Assembly: GCA_002104905.1 (NCBI GenBank)
Contig: MCFE01000612.1
Span: forward strand, 1 to 52,960
DNA: 52,960 nucleotides
Origin: Basidiobolus meristosporus CBS 931.73
Lineage: Eukaryota > Basidiobolomycota > Basidiobolomycetes > Basidiobolales > Basidiobolaceae
Direction of reading: 5' to 3'
The translations under genes and the position numbers were made by a program. Each line of letters begins with the position of its first letter. The stretch's first letter is position 1. The notes below the pieces were generated by a model that did no database searches, was not told where the DNA came from, and saw nothing but the letters and a program-made list of their open reading frames with translations. This document shows positions 44,394-52,717 of this stretch, in pieces.

Positions 44394-47161
44394 CTACTGT
44401 TGTAGCTTTGATACAAGAGTGTGTAGCTGAGGGGAATTTGTAGGTAAGTTAATAAGAAGTGATGATAGTTCTTCAGTGCTCAAGACACTGTTCAGTGGGA
44501 AGGGGGGTAGCAAGAGAGGTAAGAATGACTTGTGAACAACATTAATGAGGGGAATGTGATAAGGATTGATATTCATCATAAAGGGAGTGTGCTGCTGCAG
44601 ATATTGCTGCCAAAGGTCTGTCAAGTACTTCAGGTAGGCCAGCTTGGGCTTTTCTGACTGCAGAATAAATTCAGCAAACTTCTTGACTTCAGGATCTCCA
44701 AGTATAGTTCTCCAGCAGGAGTCAGGTGTAGTGTGGTGTGTTCTCTTCCAGGCCTTAATCAGTGGGTTGTTGCAGTTGTGAAGTCTGGGTATAATCTGGT
44801 TCTAAGGTAGAGAAGTCTGATCTTATAGGGCATAAACCCAAAAGCACCAAGAATAGCATGTCTGTAGGGGCATTCAGGCAAATGAGGCACCAAGGAGGTA
44901 ATGCACCATACTGCAAACTTGTCAAGCTTAGTGCAGTCTCTGGCAGTAAGAGAGAGAAGTGGTAAGCCAAATTCCAGGACAGGGAAGACAAACTGCTTGA
45001 GTAGAAGGAGGCAGCTGGGAGCTGAAGTTGTAGGAGGAGTAACAGCCAGTAGCTTGTGGAGTGCCTGTCTTGCCAGGATAATTCTCTTCCTCAGATGTGC
45101 TCCAGAGTCTAGTCCAGTAGGAAGGAAAGGAAAGCCAAGATATGTAGCAGAAACCTGAGCAGGTAGAGTGGAGTTCTCCAAGTTGATGGGAGTGCCCAAA
45201 GGTACTGTCTTTGCAATGGAAAGCTGGAGATTATTCTTCTGCAGATACTGGTGGATGGTCTGGGAGTCTTGTTGCACATTGGAGGAGGATATTCTGATGT
45301 CATCAGCAAAGAGAGTAACCAGGCAGTCAGCTGAGAGTCTTGGGAAATCATTCAGGAAGATGGCAAACAGTATAGGACCAAGCACAGAGCCTTGAACCAC
45401 TCCATTAGGAACTGAGAACACAGCTGATTGCTCACTTGGGTGCAGAATTCTTGCTTGTGGATCCAGAAACAGAGACCTGACAAGGAGGGTGAGAGAGGTA
45501 CTGGAGAAGCATTGCAACTTGGACCAAAGCAGATTTCTGTCAACTGAATCAAAGGCCTTAGTAATATCAAACAGAACAGAGGGATACTTGCATTGGAGAG
45601 AGTGATCTTGGCTAAGTATGACTGCATATTCCAAGGAGAGGCCAGGAACAAAGCCAAACTGTGCAGGATGAAACTTGAGGGAGTCAGAGTAGAGCTCCTG
45701 AGCAAGCAGAAGCTCAAACACCTTTCTGCAGGTGGGCAGCAGAGATATTGGCCTGTAGGAGCTAGGATCCAGGTGCTTTCCTTTACCCTTGTACAGTGGC
45801 AGAACATTTGCAAAGGACCATTCCTCAGGAGTAGAAAGCTGGGCTGAGCATTGCTGAAACAGTGGAAGCAGAAGTGCAGACATGGCCTTGGTACTAGTCT
45901 TCAGAAGCTCATAAGAGATTGTGTCCACACCTGGAGCAGTAGAGTTGGGAAGCCTCTTGAGCACATTATGGATTCTCCTTTGATCAAGTGCAAGTGGGAT
46001 GGGCAGAGTCTTGAAGTCAGGATGAAAGCCAGGAGTTGAGTACTGCTTTGTAGAGAAGAAGATGTTAGCCAGCTGTTCTGTTGAAGGTAACTTCCTGGAA
46101 GAGGGCCTCATTGCCCTGTAGAGTCTTGATACTGTTCTTGTTATAGAGTTGGAAGATTGCAGAGGCAATGAACTCATAATATGATCCCAGAGCTGAGTAT
46201 GCAGAGTGTGGTGAATTGCCTTGGAGTGGTGTATTGCTGTCAGGAGGAGTTTCTCTGTTTTTGGGTTAGGGAAACTCAGGTAGCTTTGTTGCAGGGCTGA
46301 AACAATGGATTCCCATTTTCTTGAGGTAACAGCAGTAGTCTTGCATGGCAGTGAGAGGGAGGCAGACACCAGAATCAGATGCTTCACAAAGAGCCAGGCA
46401 AAGTTGAGATCATCTGGCAGAGAAAGTAGCAAACTGGCAAGCTTCAAGTAGTTCCCAAAGTCTTTCTTCTGATTCTTGGTAGCTTTGTGGGTGAGCACAG
46501 TAAGTTTTGGCAGCTTCTTCTTCACAACTGGTTGCATAGAAAGGGACCAGGCTGGGTGGTCAGAGGCTCTCAAGGATCCTAGCTCAGCTCCAGAGAATTG
46601 CTTAACTTCATTCACAAAGTAGAGGGCAGCAGCAGAAGGGCAGATCCAGTCAACACATCTTTTCTCAGATTGAGCACCTAGTGCTAGCAGATGGCTTTCT
46701 CTCAGGAAGTTCAGTAGGAATGTAGACCTTGGCTTCATTCTTGCAGTCAGAGTAGTCTTGTTCTCAGGATGGGGAATGTTGAGATCTCCAAGCAAGATAA
46801 CAGGTGTTGATATAGATTGCTGGTATTGCTGAACTTTCTGGCATATAACTTGCACTTCCTGAAGGGCAAGACTTGGAGGCAGATAGCAGAGCACCAGACT
46901 GATAGTTGGCAACTGGAGAGCAGCACAGTAAGGGGAGTAAAGAGGAACACAGAGCTGAGGAGTATTGATGGTAGAAGAGATGAAGCAGATAGAGGAGGTA
47001 TTCTTTGTTCTAGGAGTAGAAAAGCAATATAGATTAGTCAAAAGTATAGAGGGTAGCTGGACATCAATCAAACACAGGAGGGAAAATCTTGAAAGAAGTC
47101 TCTCTAGAGTTGGTCTTGATGGCTGTATGCTGTTGCAGTTAAGCAACAGAACTTCAGGTAG
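44394..47161 (-). CDS. LINE family A ORF2: endonuclease-like plus reverse transcriptase
   Basis: About 920 codons in the frame of ORF1, starting directly after its UGA. No ATG occurs near the start; the first codons read LPEVLLLNCNSIQPSRP. The APE-like endonuclease part has LNCNSIQ, VILLGDLNIPHPE and RASDHPAW, but the position expected to be the metal-binding Glu reads CLIDVQ. The reverse transcriptase has LPLYKGKGKHLDPSSYRPIS, PAQFGFVPGLSLEYAVILSQ, VLFDITKAFDSVDRNLLWSK, NGVVQGSVLGPILFAIFLND and LVTLFADDIRISSS. The tail contains HHTTPDSCWRTILGDPEVKK and ends LVSKLQQ. A one-base deletion near 44788, absent from copies at 51.5 and 52.5 kb, shifts the last 130 codons, so this copy is probably defective. 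Confidence 0.92.
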
Positions 47162-48265
47162 TCAGGCAGAGGTTGTAGCTTCTTCAGAGGCAGCATTGAT
47201 AATGTGACCTGCAGAGTCCCAGAGCTCTTCAAATGGTGCATCACTTAAGTCAGCAAGGAGGGAAATGGCATGATTCTTGAGGAAGTATGCCACATCATAG
47301 GAGGGGGCTTGTCTCTTGATGGCAGCAAAGAAAGACAGAATGGCAACATGGGCTGGAGGCTTGTTGAACAGTAGAGAGTCAGATGATTCAGATTCTTCAG
47401 GCACTATCTTGAAGTCAGTTTTCAGCCAGTTAAGGTTCTTCTCCACAAAGGCAACAAATGGGTCAGCAATGTTTTGGTCTAGGATAACCTCCAGAATCTT
47501 CCCTTTTCTCCAGGCCAGGTTGACAATTCTTGAGAGCTGAATATTGCATGCCTTGAGTGCTTTCCTGATGTTGGAAATGGGAGTCCAGGGAACTTGCTTC
47601 AAGTACACCACAGTCCAGGTAGAAGCTGGTGGTAGGTTTGCTGGGGGCTTGTAAGTCCTTCTGTGTTGCAATGGAGCTGCAGTAGTCAGATTGGAGTCCA
47701 CATTCTCAGTAGAGGGTTTTCTTGATGTGTCTTGCTGAATAGTACTGGAGCTGGATGTGCTGATAATTCTTGCTAGAACCTTGCCTGCATAAGTCTGAGG
47801 TATAGCTGAGGTGACTGTAGAGGTGGTGGCAGCTGGTGCAGGTGGAGAGGCAGAGACTGAAGCAGGAACTGAGGTCACCTGGGAGAAGGCAGTGGAAGCA
47901 GGTTTTCTGGGAGGAACAGAGTTCACTATCCAGTTGTTCTGTAAAACACTGGAGTAGCTTTTCTGTGGAACAGGATCTTGCTCTTGAACAGGAACAGAAG
48001 CAGGAGGCTGGGGCTGAGCAGTAGTGGTAAGGCAGTGGCACTCCAAGGAAGCTTTTTGCAAGGCATCTCTGGCAGTTTTCAGGGCAGTATTGGCTTCATT
48101 CTTGAGCTTCTTGCATTGGGCATCCAGTCTCTTGTTTTCAATAGCCAGGGCAGTATTGGCAGCCTCTAAATCAGCAATTCTCTTCTCAATTGCAAGGAAT
48201 CTCTGAAGAAATGCATCAGTAGAAGTGCTGGCATCTGGGAGAGCAGTGGCAGGAATAGAGTCCAT
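47162..48265 (-). CDS. LINE family A ORF1: coiled-coil protein
   Basis: From ATG 48265 (MDSIPATALPDASTSTDAFL) 367 residues. A strong coiled coil follows the start (AIEKRIADLEAANTALAIEN, then KRLDAQCKKLKNEANTALKT), as in many LINE ORF1 trimers. The middle is Pro/Ala/Ser/Thr-rich. The last third is folded-looking: STWTVVYLKQVPWTPISNIR and VNLAWRKGKILEVILDQNI resemble an RRM-like nucleic-acid-binding domain. It ends ATTSA then UGA-CUA-CCU, and ORF2 continues in the same frame. The ORF overlaps the zinc-ribbon ORF by about 50 bases in another frame. Confidence 0.8.
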   Translation of the reverse strand: MDSIPATALPDASTSTDAFLQRFLAIEKRIADLEAANTALAIENKRLDAQCKKLKNEANTALKTARDALQKASLECHCLTTTAQPQPPASVPVQEQDPVPQKSYSSVLQNNWIVNSVPPRKPASTAFSQVTSVPASVSASPPAPAATTSTVTSAIPQTYAGKVLARIISTSSSSTIQQDTSRKPSTENVDSNLTTAAPLQHRRTYKPPANLPPASTWTVVYLKQVPWTPISNIRKALKACNIQLSRIVNLAWRKGKILEVILDQNIADPFVAFVEKNLNWLKTDFKIVPEESESSDSLLFNKPPAHVAILSFFAAIKRQAPSYDVAYFLKNHAISLLADLSDAPFEELWDSAGHIINAASEEATTSA

Positions 48266-48671
48266 TGACAGTGGGCTTCTTTGGAGGCAAGGAAAGTGGA
48301 CTGGCAGATTCAGGCACAAAAGGAGATATCCTGGCAGGAGGAGAAGGAGTATCCAAGGCAGTAACAGAGGCAATTCTTGTTGGTGAAGCAGCAGCAGGGG
48401 AGGCAAGCCTGTTCAGAAACTGGGCAGGAGAGAGTGCTTCAGGAGAGGGAGTCTTCAGCTTGCCAAGCATGTCTTCCATCAGAGTGATACCAATATTCCT
48501 GGTGCATTTGCAGAGAAAAGTAAGCTTCCTGAGTCTGCCAGCTCTTCCATTCCTTCTGATAGTTCCTTTGTTTCCACAGTTGGGGCAAGAAATCTTCTTG
48601 ACAGACTTGTCAAAGCAATCAAGAACCTTCCTTTCAGGTGTAGTGGGCTCCTGTTGAGGTTTTGGTGGCAT
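48216..48671 (-). CDS. LINE family A zinc-ribbon ORF
   Basis: 151 codons from ATG 48671 (MPPKPQQEPTTPERKVLDCF). Residues 34-56 hold CPNCGNKGTIRRNGRAGRLR then LTFLCKC, a CxxC...CxC zinc ribbon like those at the N-terminus of some transposases. The remainder is Ser/Pro-rich and ends after overlapping ORF1. Either it is a separate first ORF, or a frameshift in this copy split one longer ORF1; the Pro/Ser-rich linker in both frames makes the second option credible. Only one full-length copy is available here, so the two cannot be told apart. Confidence 0.75.
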   Translation of the reverse strand: MPPKPQQEPTTPERKVLDCFDKSVKKISCPNCGNKGTIRRNGRAGRLRKLTFLCKCTRNIGITLMEDMLGKLKTPSPEALSPAQFLNRLASPAAASPTRIASVTALDTPSPPARISPFVPESASPLSLPPKKPTVNGLYSCHCSPRCQHFY

Positions 48672-48738
48672 ATCCAGAGTTCAGCTTCAAATTTCAATTT
48701 TTGAGATTTTTGGGTGATTTTGATGGGCGGGATCAAAA

Positions 48739-48752
48739 TTAGGGTTAGGGTT
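48739..48752 (+). repeat. Telomeric seam at the 5' end of the full-length LINE
   Basis: TTAGGGTTAGGGTT sits exactly between the LINE leader and unrelated sequence starting GCGCACTGTG. It is in the same orientation as the terminal telomere. Confidence 0.85.
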
Positions 48753-48944
48753 GCGCACTGTGACTGCTTTTTACGATCGCAAGGTCAGATCCTAGGAAAA
48801 AATAAAAATAGTTAGTAAAGGTGATTTAATGGATGGATGGATGGATTCGGAGTCAGATTCAATCAAAAATCAAATCGTTGACTAATTTAAAGAGGTAGGG
48901 TGTAGGTGTTATAGTAAGGGCTAGGAAAAGGTTAGAAGAGCAGG

Positions 48945-49010
48945 GGGTCTGGGGGACGCAGTCCCCTAGAGAATAAAAAAGCAGGGGGTTTGGGGGATGC
49001 AATCCCCCAT
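48945..49010. repeat. Twin GC-rich hairpins with GCA loop
   Basis: GGGGGTCTGGGGGACGCAGT (then CCCC) and, about 50 bases later, GGGGGTTTGGGGGATGCAAT (then CCCCC). Both fold as GGGGAY-GCA-RTCCCC, and the Y-R pair changes together (C-G in one, T-A in the other). Confidence 0.65.
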
Positions 49011-49439
49011 ACTGCTCTTATACTCTTTAAATTCCTGTTGGATTACTTTTCTCTCATTCTTGGTTCTGGTCCCTTAGGGTTAGAATTCCTCCTCCTAACC
49101 CTTATCACCCTAACCATAAATATTTTTACCCTACAATTGGCACATTGTCTGCTCATATGGTGGGCATGTCTGGGCCAATATTTGTCTCCCTATACTGTCC
49201 ATACGCTCTGTATAAGTCTTGATGACTATTTAATTAATAAATTGTTATTTTTAATATATATCTAATAATTAATGGGATTCATCCCAATCTGACCACAATC
49301 CCATATTTTGATAAGCTTTGGGCACCATAAATTGCGCGGCCCTAATATGATAAAAAAATTCATGGCCAATACACATTTTCTGTAACCCGATTGCTTTTAC
49401 CAAATATAAAGTGTATCCAAAAGTTCAATATATATTATG

Positions 49440-50085
49440 GCTATAATAGAAACTTTATTGGACACCATCGCAACTACTACTTATGTTCTATGCGCACATG
49501 TATCCCGCGGGAATTGTAAAACTTAGCCACGTGGTACAAAAGTGCTTTAATTTTTCATCATGATAGTTTTACATGAGTTCCTAACGTACTTTGAAAGTAC
49601 GCAGTAGCCATACCCCAACAGGTTTTAAGGATGTCCACTAGCTACGTCTACTTGTGTCTAGCGGGAGCCATCAATCATCAGCCACGCAATACTGAAATGC
49701 TTTTATTTTTCATCATGCTAGTTTTGTATGAATCCCTAACGCACTTTCATAGTGCGCGGTAACCATACCCCAACAGGTTTTAAGGATACCCACTTGCTAC
49801 GTTTACTTGTGTCTAGCGGGAGTTATCAATCATCAGCCGCGCGGTAATAAAGTGCTTTTATTTTTCATCATGATAGTTTTACATGAGTCCTTAACGCACT
49901 TTCATAGTGCGCGGTAACCATACCCCAACAGGTTTTAAGGATACCCACTTGCTACGTTTACTTGTGTCTAGCGGGAGTTATCAATCATCAGCCGCGCGGT
50001 AATAAAGTGCTTTTATTTTTCATCATGATAGTTTTACATGAGTCCCTAACGCACTTTTATAGTGCGCGGTAACCATACCCCCAGA
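49440..50085. repeat. 155-bp tandem satellite, about four units
   Basis: The marker CTAAC-GCACTTT recurs at 49581, 49736, 49891 and 50046, an exact 155-base step. Each unit has TTTTTCATCATGATAG, a palindrome, the block AACCATACCCCAACAGGTTT, and CTTGTGTCTAGCGGGAG. Units 2-4 are nearly identical; the first is more diverged. Confidence 0.92.
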
Positions 50086-50540
50086 AAGTAGTGTGGATGC
50101 TTACTTTAAACGCTCACTTGTGTATTGTACGGAATATCAACAAACAGCCGTGTGGGAATGGAACATCATAGAAAAGCATTGCTTTGTTGTTAGCAAGTAT
50201 TGATGCGCAAATAGTGGTACTATGTGAATTATTGAGTAACTATTTACTCTAGTTGGTTCCAAGATATTCCTAGACAATATGCTCAAAATCAATATTAGCA
50301 TCAATAGCTTGCTCTTTGATCACTAAACCACCGCACCCAATATGCAGTGGCCTTGGTTTTGTCTAGCCGTCAAGGAATGAAACCAGAGTACAGTCACAAG
50401 AGAGGCAAAAGTGAAATGTGATGAAGTAAGTGTATATGAAAGTAATATAAATCTACAGGACAGAAGAGAACAACTAGTAGTTAAACAGCACTCACTGACA
50501 CTCCACCGAGTAGAGCACCAACACGGACAATAAACAAGTC

Positions 50541-51002
50541 ATGAGGGGAAAGCTTAAGGACCGCTACTTGGGGATCAAGACCAAAAGAGGAAGCTGCCTC
50601 TACCATAGCAGTCCTTGCGCTCCAAAGGAAGACCAAGAATCTATTATAGACAAAGATTGCGGCAAGAAAAGCAGTACAATTACCAGTTCTGGTAGTGGTA
50701 CCTTTGGAAGTCCCAAACACCTGGAGAAAACTCGGAAAAAATTGGCAGATGACTCAGTTGTCCTGAGGAGAAAACAAACCAATGCGATTGAGCAGTTCCA
50801 AAACAAACTTCAGCTTAGTTCTTCTTTGCCTCACTATAAAGTACTCCAAGTGGCTTATTTTGATTATAAGCGTATGAAGGAGAATCAGGCAGAGACTGAT
50901 AAATTAAGTGATAGTCAATTGCATCACTTCTTAGATCAGGTAGAGAAACAGTCGCACAGCCAAGAGACGGAACAAGAATTGACGATTACAGAAACCAAAT
51001 AA
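50541..51002 (+). CDS. Hypothetical protein in the subtelomeric block
   Basis: 153 codons from an ATG at 50541 to TAA, followed by an AATAAAATAAAA signal at about 51030. The product is hydrophilic, with a Ser/Gly-rich centre and a helical C-terminal half (RRKQTNAIEQFQNKLQLSSS, VAYFDYKRMKENQAETDKLS) likely to be a coiled coil. It could be the C-terminal exon of a larger gene or of a transposon protein whose remainder is lost. I recognise no family. The gene, if real, lies only about 2 kb from the chromosome terminus. Confidence 0.4.
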   Translation: MRGKLKDRYLGIKTKRGSCLYHSSPCAPKEDQESIIDKDCGKKSSTITSSGSGTFGSPKHLEKTRKKLADDSVVLRRKQTNAIEQFQNKLQLSSSLPHYKVLQVAYFDYKRMKENQAETDKLSDSQLHHFLDQVEKQSHSQETEQELTITETK

Positions 51003-51049
51003 TTTTGCCAATGTAGTTTTGCATTTTAATAAAATAAAAGGGTGTTAAT

Positions 51050-51996
51050 AAGGGTTAGGGGGGAGACAGTCACCAACAGGTGAAATCTTTATTTCAGTTG
51101 AAACAAAGAAGCCAGCGCTACTGTTGTAGCGTTGATACAAGAGTGTGTAGCTGAGGGGAATTTGTAGGTAAGTTAATAAGAAGTGATGATAGTTCTTCAG
51201 TGCTAAACACACTGTTCAGTGGGAAGGGGGGTAGCAAGAGAGGTAAGAATGACTTGTGAACAACATTAATGAGGGGAATGTGATAAGGATTGATATTCAT
51301 CATAAAGGGAGAGTGCTGCTGCAGATATTGCTGCCAAAGGTCTGTCAAGTACTTCAGGTAGGCCAGCTTGGGCTTTTCTGACTGCAGAATAAATTCAGCA
51401 AACTTCTTGACTTCAGGATCTCCAAGTATAGTTCTCCAGCAGGAGTCAGGTGTAGTGTGGTGTGTTCTCTTCCAGGCCTTAATCAGTGGGTTGTTGCAGT
51501 TGTGAAGTCTGAGGTATAATCTGGTTCTAAGGTAGAGAAGTCTGATCTTATAGGGCATAAACCCAAAAGCACCAAGAATAGCATGTCTGTAGGGGCATTC
51601 AGGCAAATGAGGCACCAAGGAGGTAATGCACCATACTGCAAACTTGTCAAGCTTAGTGCAGTCTCTGGCAGTAAGAGAGAGAAGTGGTAAGCCAAATTCC
51701 AGGACAGGGAAGACAAACTGCTTGAGTAGAAGGAGGCAGCTGGGAGCTGAAGTTGTAGGAGGAGTAACAGCCAGTAGCTTGTGGAGTGCCTGTCTTGCCA
51801 GGATAATTCTCTTCTTCAGGTGTGCTCCAGAGTCTAGTCCAGTAGGAAGGAAAGGAAAGCCAAGATATGTAGCAGAAACCTGAGCAGGTAGAGTTGTGTT
51901 CTCCAAGTTGATGGAAGAGCCCAAAGGTACTGTCTTTGCAATGGAAAGCTGGAGATTATTCTTCTGCAGATACTGGTGGATGGTCTGGGAGTCTTG
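51050..51996 (-). mobile_element. LINE family A, 5'-truncated copy
   Basis: Begins with AGGGTTAGGGGGGAGACAGT and matches the full-length copy through its 3' UTR and ORF2 C-terminus, where 268 codons (51924-51118) are open without the one-base deletion of the full-length copy. It ends after GGGAGTCTTG, where the full-length copy continues TTGCACATTGG, and telomeric sequence takes over. Confidence 0.93.
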
Positions 51997-52036
51997 GGTT
52001 AGGGGTTAGGGGGGAGGAAAGTCACCTTAGGGTTAG
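51997..52036 (+). repeat. Telomeric seam with a family B micro-stub
   Basis: GGTTAGGGGTTAGGGGGGAG, then GAAAGTCACC, then TTAGGGTTAGGGG. The middle is the last 15 or so bases of the family B 3' end, ending after the first hairpin arm (TCACC), followed by fresh telomere repeats and the next LINE. Confidence 0.75.
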
Positions 52037-52717
52037 GGGAGACAGTCACCAACAGGTGAAATCTTTATTTCAGTTGAAACAAAGAAGCCAGCGCTACTGT
52101 TGTAGCTTTGATACAAGAGTGTGTAGCTTAGGGGAATTTGTAGGTAAGTTAATAAGAAGTGATGATAGCTCTTCAGTGCTCAAGACACTGTTTAGTGGGA
52201 AGGGGGGTAGCAAGAGAGGTAAGAATGACTTGTGAACAACATTAATGAGGGGAATGTGATAAGGATTGATATTCATCATAAATGGAGTGTGCTGCTGCAG
52301 ATATTGCTGCCAAAGGTCTGTCAAGTACTTCAGGTAGGCCAGCTTAGGTTTTTCTGACTGCAGAATAAAGTGAGCAAACTTCTTGACTTCAGGATCTCCA
52401 AGTATAGTTCTCCAGCAGGAGCCAGGTGTTGTGTGGTGTGTTCTCTTCCAGGCCTTAATCAGTGGGTTGTTGCAGTTGTGAAGTCTGAGGTATAATCTGG
52501 TTCTAAGGTAGAGAAGTCTGATCTTATAGGGCATAAACCCAAAAGCACCAAGAATAGCATGTCTGTAGGGGCATTCAGGCAAATGAGGCACCAAGGAGGT
52601 AATGCACCATACTGCAAACTTGTCAAGCTTAGTGCAGTCTCTAGAAGTAAGAGAGAGAAGTGGTAAGCCAAATTCCAGGACAGGGAAGACAAACTGCTTG
52701 AGTAGAAGGAGGCAGCT
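52037..52717 (-). mobile_element. LINE family A, outermost 5'-truncated copy
   Basis: About 680 bases with seam, hairpin, 3' UTR and the ORF2 end (166 codons, 52594-52094, frame intact). Truncated after GAGGCAGCTGG and sealed by GGGTTAGGGTTAGGGTT. It is the most recent LINE layer in the window. Confidence 0.93.

Larger units (their letters stand above)
44326..48738 (-). mobile_element. LINE family A, apparently full-length, telomere-flanked
   Basis: About 4.4 kb. The 3' end follows GGGTTAGGGGGGAGACAGTC and the 5' end is capped by TTAGGGTTAGGGTT (48739-48752). In its own sense: a short leader of about 65 bases, a zinc-ribbon ORF (48671-48216), a coiled-coil ORF1 (48265-47162), ORF2 (47161-44394) and a 3' UTR of about 60 bases with AATAAA, hairpin and C-rich terminus. 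No target-site duplication is visible, as expected for addition to an end. Confidence 0.93.
48753..51049. other. Subtelomeric block between two LINE layers
   Basis: A/T-rich sequence without LINE similarity. It contains a GGAT microsatellite (about 48833-48845), two GC-rich hairpins (48945-49010), TTAGGG- and CCCTAA-like single units at about 49075-49115, a 155-bp satellite (about 49440-50085) and one ORF (50541-51002). It ends at a new telomeric seam (AAGGGTTAGGGGGGAGACAG). Confidence 0.7.

Noticed and set aside
49440-50085. CRISPR-like spaced repeats
   Set aside because: The whole 155-base unit repeats, with no unique spacers, and the host is a eukaryote; it is a tandem satellite.
38617-52717. 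Assembly artefact explaining repeated LINE segments
   Set aside because: Copies differ in substitutions, indels, truncation points and family, and each seam is different; a collapse or duplication error would give identical joins. Long reads would settle it.
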